DNA from: Candidatus Nitrosopumilus sp.
GTDB taxonomy: Archaea > Thermoproteota > Nitrososphaeria > Nitrososphaerales > Nitrosopumilaceae
Direction of reading: 5' to 3'
Assembly (NCBI GenBank): GCA_022758935.1
Contig: JAEMQG010000143.1
Coordinates: forward strand, 1 to 6,441
Length of the DNA stretch: 6,441 bases
The position numbers and the translations under genes were made by a program. Below the pieces are notes generated by a model. It saw nothing but the letters and a program-made list of their open reading frames with translations. It had not been told where the DNA came from and did not search any database. Positions 1 to 5,421 of the stretch are shown piece by piece; the stretch's first letter is position 1; the number at the start of each line of letters is the position of its first letter.

Positions 1-2
1 AA

Positions 3-2498
3 ATTAAAGCAGGGATGATAGAAAAGGGATATTCAATTGATTGGAGAAGAGAATTTACTACTATTGATCCTGCTTATAGTAAGTTCATAGAATGGCAAAT
101 CAATACATTGCGGGAGAAAAATCTAATCATTCAAGGGTCTCATCCAGTAGGATGGTGTCCAAAAGATCAAAATCCAGTATCACAACATGACACACTTGGT
201 GATGTGGAACCGGATTTTACAGAATATATTTTAATCAAATTCAAATTTGAGGAGTATGTTATTCCAACTGCAACACTAAGACCTGAAACAATTTTTGGAG
301 TTGTAAATCTCTGGATTAATCCAGAGATCATTTACAAAAAAATCACAGTAGATGATCAGAAATGGATTGTAAGTAAAGAATGTGCATACAAGCTGGAATT
401 TTTAGATAAGAAAATAACATATGATGGAGAAATCAAAGGTTCAGAATTAATTGGGAAGACAGTCACAGTTCCACATAGAAATGAATCAATACTAATGCTT
501 CCAGCAAGTTTTGTTGAGAGTGAAACTGGCACCGGAGTAGTAATGTCAGTTCCAGCACATGCACCATTTGATTACCAGGCATTAATTGATTTTAAAAAAT
601 CAAAAATAGAGCCTGAATTATTTACAAAAGTCAATGCAATAACACCAATTTCCATTATTGAGACAGATGGATATGGTGAAAATCCTGCAAAAGAGGCGGT
701 GGAAAGATTTGGAATTATAGATCAAAATGATCCAAAACTAGAGGAAGCAACAAAGGAAGTATATGGAAAAGAATTCTATGGAGGAAAACTCAAATTAAAC
801 ACAGAACAATTTAGCGGAATCAAAGTATCTTATGCCAAAGACACGATAAAAGATTGGTTAATTAAAAACAAACATGCAGATATTTTGCTAGAGCTAACAA
901 ATACACCAGTAAGGTGTCGTTGTGGAGCAGAATGTGTTGTTAAAATTCTCAATAATCAATGGTTTCTAAATTATGGAGACAGTGATTGGAAAGAACTAGC
1001 TACAAAATGTTTTGATTCAATGAATATTTTACCACAAGAAATTAGATCAGAATTTAACTATGTAATCGGATGGCTGCGAGAAAGAGCCTGTGCAAGGCAA
1101 CATGGATTAGGTACAAAGCTTCCATGGGACAAAGATTGGATTGTAGAGAGTTTGTCAGATTCGGTAATTTACATGGCATACTATATAATTTCAAAATTTG
1201 TTAATAATAAAACAATAATATCTGATAATTTATCGAAAGAATTTTTTGATTATGTTTTTCTAGACAAAGGCGACTTAGAAAAAGTTTCAGCCATCACGAA
1301 AATTTCAAAAGACATAATTAACGAAATCAAAAAAGAATTCCAGTATTTTTATCCGGTAGATTCAAGGCATTCTGGACGTGACCTGGTGCCAAATCACTTG
1401 ACATTTTTTGTTTTAAATCATGTTGCAATATTTCCTCAAAGTAATTGGCCACGTGAAATTGTAGTGAATGGATCTGTTCTCATGAACGGATCAAAAATGT
1501 CGAAGAGTATGGGAAATATCATTCCACTGAGAAAGGCAATCTCAGATCATGGTGCAGACCCAATCAGACTAGCAATAATAATTTCAGCAGAATTATTGCA
1601 GGATGCAGATTTTAACATGGAGTCAGTTTCAGGAATACAAAATAAGATAGAGATGTTATTTGTTGAGTGCTCTAAGCTCAAAGCTGGGATTCCAGAGAGA
1701 TTTGAGGCAGAAGACAAATGGATCAAATCAAAAACACAGAATATGATATTACAGGTAACTCTAGCAGTGGAAAAAATGAGATTGCGAGAGGCATTACACG
1801 ATATTTTATTTTCGTTTGAATCAGATTTAACTTGGTACATGAAAAGGGCAAATGCAAAAAACAGAACTGATATTTCAGGAATTTTGCATGGTATTCATTC
1901 AAAACGAATTACAATGCTTTCTCCATTTGCACCACATATTGCTGAAGAAATGTGGCAAAAATTAGGACATTTAGGGATGGTGTCATTATCAAAGTGGCCA
2001 GAATTTTCTCAAGGTGAAGTAGATGCCACTGCAATTCAATCTGAAGAATATTTAAAATCTACAATTGAGGACATTTCAAAAATTCTTAAAGTTACAAAAA
2101 TAATTCCACAAAAAATTACTGTGTACACTGCCGATTTATTCAAGTTCAAAGTATATCATTCAATTTTAGAAAAAGTGATGACAGGTCAAACAAATATGGG
2201 CATTATCATGAAAGAACTGATTTCTAATCCAAATACAGAAGAGGTCAAGAAAATTCCAGATTTTGTACAAAAAACAATCAAAGACATACTATCAGAACCA
2301 ACAGAAATTAGAAGAATGAAACTAGAATCAAAAAGTTTTGATGAAAAAAGTTTTCTTGTAAACGAATTGGCAGAAATTGGAGAAAAAGAATTCGGGGTAG
2401 AAATACAAGTATTTTCTGAATCAGATTCAGATATCTATGATCCAAAAGAAAAAGCAAGACATGCAAGACCCTTCAAACCTGCAATATTAATTGAATAG
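3..2498 (+). CDS. leuS: Leucyl-tRNA synthetase, archaeal type (5' partial)
   Basis: Class I aminoacyl-tRNA synthetase that charges tRNA-Leu with leucine in the cytoplasm. The frame is open to the window edge (831 residues visible); the first internal ATG at 15 is not the true start. Numbering from that ATG: the CP1 editing domain shows TLRPETIFG at 87-95 and [16 protein letters not shown] at 172-187, whose Asp186 matches the conserved editing aspartate. A Cys-rich segment (C301, C303, C307) follows, then [15 protein letters not shown] near 352-366, [13 protein letters not shown] near 453-465 and the ATP-site motif KMSKS at 494-498. The helical anticodon-binding domain includes [13 protein letters not shown] near 636-648, followed by a C-terminal extension. 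Archaeal LeuRS is usually about 940-970 residues, so roughly 110-130 N-terminal residues with the HIGH motif lie upstream. The stop is TAG. No frameshift is visible. Confidence 0.96.
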   Translation: MKAGMIEKGYSIDWRREFTTIDPAYSKFIEWQINTLREKNLIIQGSHPVGWCPKDQNPVSQHDTLGDVEPDFTEYILIKFKFEEYVIPTATLRPETIFGVVNLWINPEIIYKKITVDDQKWIVSKECAYKLEFLDKKITYDGEIKGSELIGKTVTVPHRNESILMLPASFVESETGTGVVMSVPAHAPFDYQALIDFKKSKIEPELFTKVNAITPISIIETDGYGENPAKEAVERFGIIDQNDPKLEEATKEVYGKEFYGGKLKLNTEQFSGIKVSYAKDTIKDWLIKNKHADILLELTNTPVRCRCGAECVVKILNNQWFLNYGDSDWKELATKCFDSMNILPQEIRSEFNYVIGWLRERACARQHGLGTKLPWDKDWIVESLSDSVIYMAYYIISKFVNNKTIISDNLSKEFFDYVFLDKGDLEKVSAITKISKDIINEIKKEFQYFYPVDSRHSGRDLVPNHLTFFVLNHVAIFPQSNWPREIVVNGSVLMNGSKMSKSMGNIIPLRKAISDHGADPIRLAIIISAELLQDADFNMESVSGIQNKIEMLFVECSKLKAGIPERFEAEDKWIKSKTQNMILQVTLAVEKMRLREALHDILFSFESDLTWYMKRANAKNRTDISGILHGIHSKRITMLSPFAPHIAEEMWQKLGHLGMVSLSKWPEFSQGEVDATAIQSEEYLKSTIEDISKILKVTKIIPQKITVYTADLFKFKVYHSILEKVMTGQTNMGIIMKELISNPNTEEVKKIPDFVQKTIKDILSEPTEIRRMKLESKSFDEKSFLVNELAEIGEKEFGVEIQVFSESDSDIYDPKEKARHARPFKPAILIE

Positions 2499-2577
2499 AC
2501 ATAACAGCAAAGCAACTATTTCCACAAATCCTAGTATAGAACAATTTGGTAAATACACAGTTAGATTTATTTTAGAA

Positions 2578-2607
2578 TTTTTCTTCATGTTTTTACAAGT
2601 TGTTTTT
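2578..2607 (+). terminator. Oligo-T terminator region after leuS
   Basis: Three separate T5 tracts (2578-2582, 2590-2594, 2603-2607) lie at about 12-nt spacing, 80-110 bp after the leuS stop. No strong hairpin precedes them. Archaeal RNA polymerase terminates at oligo-T tracts on the non-template strand, so this serial arrangement is a plausible leuS terminator ahead of the convergent small gene. Confidence 0.5.
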
Positions 2608-2609
2608 AG

Positions 2610-2614
2610 AAAAA
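2610..2614 (-). terminator. Oligo-T tract after the small minus-strand ORF
   Basis: An A5 run on the plus strand reads as T5 on the minus strand, directly abutting the TAA stop of the 71-residue ORF. It is a simple archaeal-style termination signal; evidence is limited to its position and composition. Confidence 0.3.
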
Positions 2615-2830
2615 TTACTTGCTATCTTTTGATAAAATCTCAATTACTTCAGAATTACTTTTAATCCAAGTTTTGAGATATGTGTAAAATAATTGTTCTA
2701 AGTCATCTACGAGATCTTCTAATCGAGGATCTGAACGTATGTCAGCAAGTTGTTCATCAAGATGTTCTATAATGGTTTGTAGATGTTGATTTGATGTTTC
2801 AAGTTTTTTTATAGCTTCTGTAGAGCTCAC
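2615..2830 (-). CDS. Small helical/coiled-coil protein, function unknown
   Basis: A 71-residue protein I do not recognise. It is almost entirely helix-forming and acidic in the middle. Residues 6-32 show heptad-like spacing of I, L and hydrophobic positions (IKKLETSNQHLQTIIEHLDEQL), then a short RSDPRLED linker and a second helix (LVDDLEQLFYTYLKTWIKS). There is no signal peptide, membrane segment or cysteine. The start is GTG at 2830: no ATG is available before the upstream in-frame stop at 2855-2857, and a TATA-like box is centred about 25 bp upstream, which fits a leaderless mRNA beginning at the GTG. The gene converges on leuS. The composition looks protein-like and the promoter supports it, but a chance ORF cannot be excluded by eye. 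It could be a small scaffold or regulatory partner; no function is claimed. Confidence 0.68.
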   Translation of the reverse strand: MSSTEAIKKLETSNQHLQTIIEHLDEQLADIRSDPRLEDLVDDLEQLFYTYLKTWIKSNSEVIEILSKDSK

Positions 2831-2851
2831 AGGCTTTGGCTGTTTTGATTG

Positions 2852-2859
2852 ATATTAAA
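2852..2859 (-). promoter_or_regulatory. TATA-like box for the small minus-strand gene
   Basis: The minus strand reads TTTAATAT here, close to the archaeal TATA consensus TTTAWATA. Its centre is about 25 bp before the GTG at 2830, the spacing expected when transcription begins at the start codon. An A8 tract on the same strand (2873-2880) lies just upstream. Confidence 0.5.
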
Positions 2860-2907
2860 GGAAGTTAATCAATTTTTTTTACTTGCAGATAAATGAATCT
2901 AAAAATG

Positions 2908-2926
2908 ATTATTCATTGAGAATAAT
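2908..2926. repeat. 7-bp inverted repeat in the intergenic region
   Basis: ATTATTC (2908-2914) and GAATAAT (2920-2926) are perfect inverted copies around a 5-nt spacer. Being almost all A/T, it would be a weak hairpin and may be chance. It lies between two divergent transcription units, so a protein-binding site is the other possibility. Confidence 0.3.
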
Positions 2927-2971
2927 TTCCAAACATAATTTTAGATAAAAATTTATTTCTCTCTCTTGAAC

Positions 2972-2979
2972 TTTAAATA
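2972..2979 (+). promoter_or_regulatory. Strong archaeal TATA box
   Basis: TTTAAATA, within CTTTAAATAG, is a near-perfect archaeal TATA box and is preceded by GAA as a possible BRE. Transcription would be expected to start near 3000-3003. No gene starts there, and the next CDS begins 184 bp further on, so the box either drives a small RNA or gives the flavoprotein gene a long leader. Confidence 0.55.
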
Positions 2980-3000
2980 GAACAGTTCACATTATGAACA

Positions 3001-3110
3001 TTGAATTTTATGATCGTGATTACTGACAGGTCAACAAAATTCACTCTAACATAATCAACCCTCTGAATAGGAATTTGTCCAATTGAATTTGTTGTAAACA
3101 ATATTTTTTG
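3001..3110 (+). ncRNA. Candidate small RNA unit, unclassified
   Basis: The unit is defined by signals rather than homology: the expected start is about 25 nt after the strong TATA box at 2972-2979, and the end is a TTGTT/AACAA hairpin (3089-3093 with 3097-3101) followed by T6 (3104-3109). The body has CTGA at 3023-3026 and 3063-3066 and C-box-like ATGATCG at 3010-3016, but the spacing does not make a proper C/D box guide RNA. A 14-codon frame (3010-3054) is the only peptide inside after the predicted start. It could instead be the first part of a long 5' leader of the flavoprotein mRNA. Confidence 0.3.
3089..3109 (+). terminator. Short hairpin with T6 run
   Basis: TTGTT and AACAA pair around a 3-nt loop (GTA); T6 follows at 3104-3109. 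The T6 run is the longest plus-strand T-tract between the strong TATA box and the flavoprotein gene, so it is the best candidate 3' end for a transcript starting near 3001. Confidence 0.4.
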
Positions 3111-3159
3111 GATATCAGATGATTTTGCAAAAAATATACATGTCTAAAAGCCGACAGTG

Positions 3160-3168
3160 TATTTATTA
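3160..3168 (+). promoter_or_regulatory. TATA-like box for the flavoprotein gene
   Basis: TATTTATTA is centred 23 bp before the ATG at 3187 and 26 bp before the second ATG at 3190. No Shine-Dalgarno sequence is seen, so a leaderless mRNA is likely. An alternative A/T-rich element (AAAATATA) lies near 3131-3138. Confidence 0.4.
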
Positions 3169-3186
3169 GGTTAGAAAAGATTTTAG

Positions 3187-4200
3187 ATGATGAAAATAGC
3201 AGTTTGTGGAATAGGAGTAGCTGGAAGTTATTTAATATCCAGACTAAAAGATTCTCATGAATTAGTAGGATATGAACGAATGTCAGAAGTTAGACATGAT
3301 TCTATTTGTGCATGGGGCACTAGCAAATCAAGAATGCTAGAGTTGTGTAAAAAATCAGGTATAGATTTTAATGATTATGTAATTCATAATGGAAAAAATA
3401 TGCACATTGAGATGAATAATAATAAAAAATTCGATATAAAATTACATGGGTTATGCACTTATGATAAAATAAGACTGATCAAAGATTTTGTAAAAGATTG
3501 TAAAATAAACTATGGAGTAGCTCCTAAACTAGAAGAATTGGAAAAAGAGTTTGATATGATAGTAGATTGTACTGGATTTCACAGAGTGTATCTTCCAAAA
3601 TTAGAACAAGATTTCTTTTTACCAACTTACGAATATAAAATTGAATACAAGGATAGTGTTCCGTATGATGACTTTTTAGTCAGGCCATTTGATAAAATGA
3701 CTGGTTACTTTTGGTATTTTCCATTAGGAGGAAAATTTGCACATATTGGTGCAGGAGATTATAAGAAAAATCATGTAAAAGCTACAGATGAATTCTTGGA
3801 GAAATATGGTGGTACTGTATTAAAGACAGTTGGAAGACCAATTAGATTGGCAACCCCGAACTTGTGTAAACCATTTTTTAAAGGAAAAGTAGTAGGAGTT
3901 GGAGAATCAATTGGAACAGTATATCCTCTATTAGGAGAAGGAATCATTCCAAGCATGGAATGTGTGGATATTTTTGTAAAGAATCTAGGAAATAATGATG
4001 CTTATGAGAAAGAAGTACTAGAACATTTCAAGATTTACGGTAAAGTATTCAACTTTGTAAGAAACAAGATGAAAAATAAATTCAGTATGGTAAAACAGAT
4101 TGCAGAGCTATTATCAATTTTTAGATATATGAAAAAGAACGAAGATAGGTTTGGAATGGAAATTCACATGAGAGATCTGATGAAAGTGGCAAAAGCCTAA
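3187..4200 (+). CDS. Geranylgeranyl reductase family FAD-dependent oxidoreductase
   Basis: A 337-residue flavoprotein of the geranylgeranyl reductase/PHBH-like superfamily. In archaea this family saturates isoprenoid double bonds, mainly of membrane ether lipids and sometimes of quinones. The N-terminal Rossmann motif GIGVAG (8-13) ends in an acidic residue after strand 2 (LVGYE, Glu30) for FAD binding. CAWG at 41-44 sits where the family has its CGE/CGG active-site cysteine. VDCTG (126-130) is the second nucleotide-contact motif. GYFWYFPLGGKFAHIGAG (173-190) matches the family's substrate-cavity motif. VVGVGESIGTVYPLLGEGI (235-253) is the second FAD motif. The C-terminal 80 residues are basic and helical, perhaps for membrane contact. 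It is shorter than typical enzymes (about 390-450 residues) and may be a divergent paralogue. The start is ATG 3187 or ATG 3190. Its stop overlaps that of the convergent gene. Confidence 0.85.
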   Translation: MMKIAVCGIGVAGSYLISRLKDSHELVGYERMSEVRHDSICAWGTSKSRMLELCKKSGIDFNDYVIHNGKNMHIEMNNNKKFDIKLHGLCTYDKIRLIKDFVKDCKINYGVAPKLEELEKEFDMIVDCTGFHRVYLPKLEQDFFLPTYEYKIEYKDSVPYDDFLVRPFDKMTGYFWYFPLGGKFAHIGAGDYKKNHVKATDEFLEKYGGTVLKTVGRPIRLATPNLCKPFFKGKVVGVGESIGTVYPLLGEGIIPSMECVDIFVKNLGNNDAYEKEVLEHFKIYGKVFNFVRNKMKNKFSMVKQIAELLSIFRYMKKNEDRFGMEIHMRDLMKVAKA

Positions 4201-4901
4201 CCAAAACTTACAAATCCAAAATTTTCTCTCATTGTTCTACTTGATGACATATTATAATCATAGATTATTTTTGAGTAATCTTTTAACTCCTGTTTCATTA
4301 ATTGTAGATCCTCAGAGAGATAAAACCCAGGGCAGTCACCTGTAAACTGATATGTTGCATGTACTCGTGCTATACCTTTTTCATTTTCAAGCCAGGTAGA
4401 AAATGGATATAAATAACACACGCCAGGACGATCTGGATGCATACTGCATCCTCCATTTTTATCTAAAAATCTGCATGAAATATGAGTTCCATCATCTTGT
4501 TCAGTCTCATCTGTCTTTCTTTTAAGATTAATCGTGGTCAAAGTAGTGATTTGGCCAGATGGAGCAATATCTTTCCAAGTAGTTATTATTGTTTCATTTT
4601 TTACAAAATCAGAGGGATGTTGATACTTTAATCCTTTGCCGATAATAATTAGATCATCTGAAGTTAGAGGTAATCTTCCTTGTCTATCACAACAATTGTG
4701 ACAGTCAGGCCAAAAACATTTCCATAAAATATATTTTTTTTGTGATGTAATGTATGGAATATGAAAAATGACATCTTTAACTTTGATCGTATAATCAGAT
4801 ATATCGGTAATTTTTCCCAACATGAATTCTCGTAAAATTGGATCAACTGTCCAATTTCTTTGCAATAAATTTAATGATTCTTCAATTTCTTTTTCAGACA
4901 A
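4197..4901 (-). CDS. YkgJ-like cysteine cluster (putative Fe-S/zinc) protein
   Basis: A 234-residue soluble protein with the cysteine pattern of the YkgJ/CxxCxxCC family, thought to bind an iron-sulphur cluster or zinc; its cellular role is not established. The first cluster is C62, C67, C70 and C71 (CFWPDCHNCC), followed by the typical RLPLTSDDLIIIGKGL. The second part is CRFLDKNGGCSMHPDRPGVCYLYPF with C143, C152 and C162, and a further C190 lies in GDCPGF. RPxxCxxYPF is a hallmark of the family. The assigned start is TTG at 4901, directly after an in-frame stop (4902-4904). The first ATG is residue 27 (4821-4823), and the charged segment before it looks genuinely coding. No Shine-Dalgarno is seen. 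The gene is divergent from a small winged-helix-like gene across a 9-bp inverted repeat and ends by overlapping the flavoprotein stop by 3 bases. Confidence 0.85.
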   Translation of the reverse strand: MSEKEIEESLNLLQRNWTVDPILREFMLGKITDISDYTIKVKDVIFHIPYITSQKKYILWKCFWPDCHNCCDRQGRLPLTSDDLIIIGKGLKYQHPSDFVKNETIITTWKDIAPSGQITTLTTINLKRKTDETEQDDGTHISCRFLDKNGGCSMHPDRPGVCYLYPFSTWLENEKGIARVHATYQFTGDCPGFYLSEDLQLMKQELKDYSKIIYDYNMSSSRTMRENFGFVSFG

Positions 4902-4909
4902 CTATTAAG

Positions 4910-4915
4910 TTATAA
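4910..4915 (+). promoter_or_regulatory. TATA-like element for the winged-helix-like gene
   Basis: TTATAA is centred 25 bp before the ATG at 4937, fitting a leaderless transcript and favouring that ATG over the one at 4928. It overlaps the left arm of the inverted repeat. Confidence 0.35.
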
Positions 4916-4934
4916 CATCTTTTTCAGATGTTAT
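4912..4934. promoter_or_regulatory. Perfect 9-bp inverted repeat, candidate operator
   Basis: ATAACATCT (4912-4920) and AGATGTTAT (4926-4934) are exact inverted copies separated by TTTTC. The site sits between the divergent starts at 4901 (-) and 4937 (+). The left arm overlaps the plus-strand TATA-like element and the right arm overlaps a minus-strand one, so a dimer bound here could block both promoters. The alternative ATG at 4928 lies inside the right arm. An RNA hairpin is the other reading, but it would form only in a leadered transcript. Confidence 0.45.
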
Positions 4935-4937
4935 TAA
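4931..4937 (-). promoter_or_regulatory. Possible TATA-like element for the YkgJ-like gene
   Basis: TTAATAA on the minus strand is centred about 33 bp before the TTG at 4901. The spacing is a little long for a leaderless start and implies a leader of a few bases. The match is weak, in an A/T-rich region. Confidence 0.2.
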
Positions 4938-5257
4938 TGTTGAGTGAAAAAGGAAAATATGCGTCAGCCACAGAGAATAGAAGATTTGTTTGGGCTGAAA
5001 TTGTATGGCCGCTGATTTTAGAAATTAATGATGTGGAATTTTCACTAAAACAATATCAAATGAAACGTGATGAAATATGTGAAAAAAATAATGTAAAAAT
5101 AGCAATTACATCGCGTGGATTGGTTTCTTTGGTCCAAAAAGGAATACTATTAAAAGAAAATAACAATTATTCAATTCACTTTAGATTGATTCCATACATG
5201 AGATTAAAAGCAGATTGTGATTATGCGACAGCTATTCATGAAGTTAGATTCAAATAA
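4937..5257 (+). CDS. Small winged-helix-like protein, function unknown
   Basis: A 106-residue protein without a family I can name. Counting from this ATG, a helix near 17-28 (VWAEIVWPLILEIND) and a second near 32-49 precede ITSRGLVSLVQKGILLKENNNYSIHFRLIPYMR (about 56-88). This last stretch resembles a recognition helix followed by a beta wing (LVxKGILxKxxNxYSI), as in small archaeal winged-helix DNA-binding proteins. No ligand domain, membrane segment or Cys cluster is present. Starts are possible at 4928 or 4937; the TATA-like box 25 bp upstream and overlap of 4928 with the inverted repeat favour 4937. The gene is divergent from the YkgJ-like gene and tRNA-Gln follows 45 bp after its stop. 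A local autoregulator is plausible, but the DNA-binding fold is inferred from pattern only. Confidence 0.7.
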   Translation: MLSEKGKYASATENRRFVWAEIVWPLILEINDVEFSLKQYQMKRDEICEKNNVKIAITSRGLVSLVQKGILLKENNNYSIHFRLIPYMRLKADCDYATAIHEVRFK

Positions 5258-5270
5258 TTCCAGCAAATGA

Positions 5271-5277
5271 TTATATT
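5271..5277 (+). promoter_or_regulatory. TATA-like box for tRNA-Gln
   Basis: TTATATT is centred about 29 bp before the first base of the mature tRNA at 5303, giving a short leader that RNase P would remove. No other gene starts nearby. Confidence 0.45.
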
Positions 5278-5324
5278 CTAAAACATCAGAATTTATGTTG
5301 GTAGCCCGATAGTCTAGCGGTCAA

Positions 5325-5342
5325 ATAAAAATTTTAGATCAA
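5325..5342 (+). other. Non-canonical tRNA intron in the D loop (position 21/22)
   Basis: An 18-nt insert follows AGCGGTCAA of the D loop. The TCAA repeat at both ends (5321-5324, 5339-5342) leaves the boundary ambiguous by up to 4 nt. Placing it at 5325-5342 gives a bulge-helix-bulge core: GGTC (5319-5322) pairs with GATC (5337-5340), 3-nt bulges are 5323-5325 and 5341-5343, and an inner TAAA/TTTA helix (5326-5329 with 5333-5336) closes a 3-nt loop. The outer helix is weak, so this is a relaxed form lacking a full outer stem. Confidence 0.8.
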
Positions 5343-5358
5343 GGATTCTGCCCTCTGG

Positions 5359-5373
5359 ATCTCAAGAGTGGAT
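5359..5373 (+). other. tRNA intron in the anticodon loop (position 37/38)
   Basis: A 15-nt insert lies after G37 at the canonical archaeal intron site. A shift by one base (5360-5374) gives the same spliced product. The central helix is poor in either register: CTCT with GTGG has wobbles and one C-U mismatch, while TCTG with TGGA pairs using two wobbles but disturbs the anticodon stem junction. CTCT (5353-5356) also pairs perfectly with AGAG (5365-5368), a competing fold. Confidence 0.8.
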
Positions 5374-5412
5374 AGGCGGAGACGGCAGTTCGAATCTGCC
5401 TCGGGCTACTGG

Positions 5413-5421
5413 AAAATTTTT
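5413..5421. terminator. Shared A4/T5 terminator between tRNA-Gln and rps7
   Basis: AAAATTTTT offers T5 on the plus strand just after the tRNA and T4 on the minus strand just after the rps7 stop. Only 11 bp separate the tRNA end from the rps7 stop, so this tract is the natural place for both convergent transcripts to end. Confidence 0.45.

Larger units (their letters stand above)
2831..3186. other. 356-bp intergenic region without a convincing protein gene
   Basis: This gap between divergent genes contains the minus-strand TATA box (2852-2859), a T8/A8 tract (2873-2880), a weak inverted repeat (2908-2926), a strong plus-strand TATA box (2972-2979), a hairpin plus T6 run (3089-3109) and a TATA-like box for the flavoprotein (3160-3168). 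Only tiny reading frames occur, for example 10 codons from 2994 and 14 codons from 3010. Neither has a ribosome binding site. Confidence 0.6.
5303..5408 (+). tRNA. tRNA-Gln (anticodon CTG) with two introns
   Basis: Acceptor strands AGCCCGA (5303-5309) and TCGGGCT (5401-5407) pair fully, with discriminator A at 5408; CCA is not encoded. The D stem is GTCT (5312-5315) with GGAT (5343-5346), including G-U pairs. The anticodon stem is CTGCC (5348-5352) with GGCGG (5375-5379). The loop C-T-CTG-G-A gives anticodon CTG at 5355-5357. The variable region is AGAC, and the T arm is GGCAG/TTCGAAT/CTGCC (5384-5400). Removing an 18-nt D-loop insert and a 15-nt anticodon-loop insert gives a regular 73-nt tRNA. 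The A1-U72 first pair fits archaeal tRNA-Gln, which is charged with Glu and then amidated by GatDE. The precursor needs the splicing endonuclease at two places. Confidence 0.93.

Noticed and set aside
1547..1840. 97-codon open frame on the minus strand inside leuS
   Set aside because: It lies opposite strongly conserved leuS coding sequence and its translation is Ser/Ile/Cys-rich without recognisable features; it is an antisense shadow.
2873..2880. T8 run on the plus strand as a terminator
   Set aside because: No plus-strand transcript is expected to arrive here: leuS already has three T5 tracts upstream and the intervening gene is on the minus strand. It is better read as an A-tract upstream of the minus-strand promoter.
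2994..3026. 10-codon ATG frame just after the strong TATA box
   Set aside because: The ATG is only about 18 bp from the TATA centre, upstream of the expected transcription start, and the peptide is too short to judge.
3010..3066. C/D-box-like elements (ATGATCG, CTGA, CTGA) in the intergenic region
   Set aside because: The first CTGA lies only 6 nt from the C-box-like motif and no proper C'/D pair with 10-12-nt guides follows, so a C/D guide RNA is not supported.
3771..3956. 61-codon minus-strand frame inside the flavoprotein gene
   Set aside because: Antisense to the conserved second FAD motif; no promoter or ribosome site supports it.
4664..4846. 60-codon minus-strand frame inside the YkgJ-like gene
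   Set aside because: Alternative frame of a gene whose main frame has the full cysteine motif; the translation is not protein-like.
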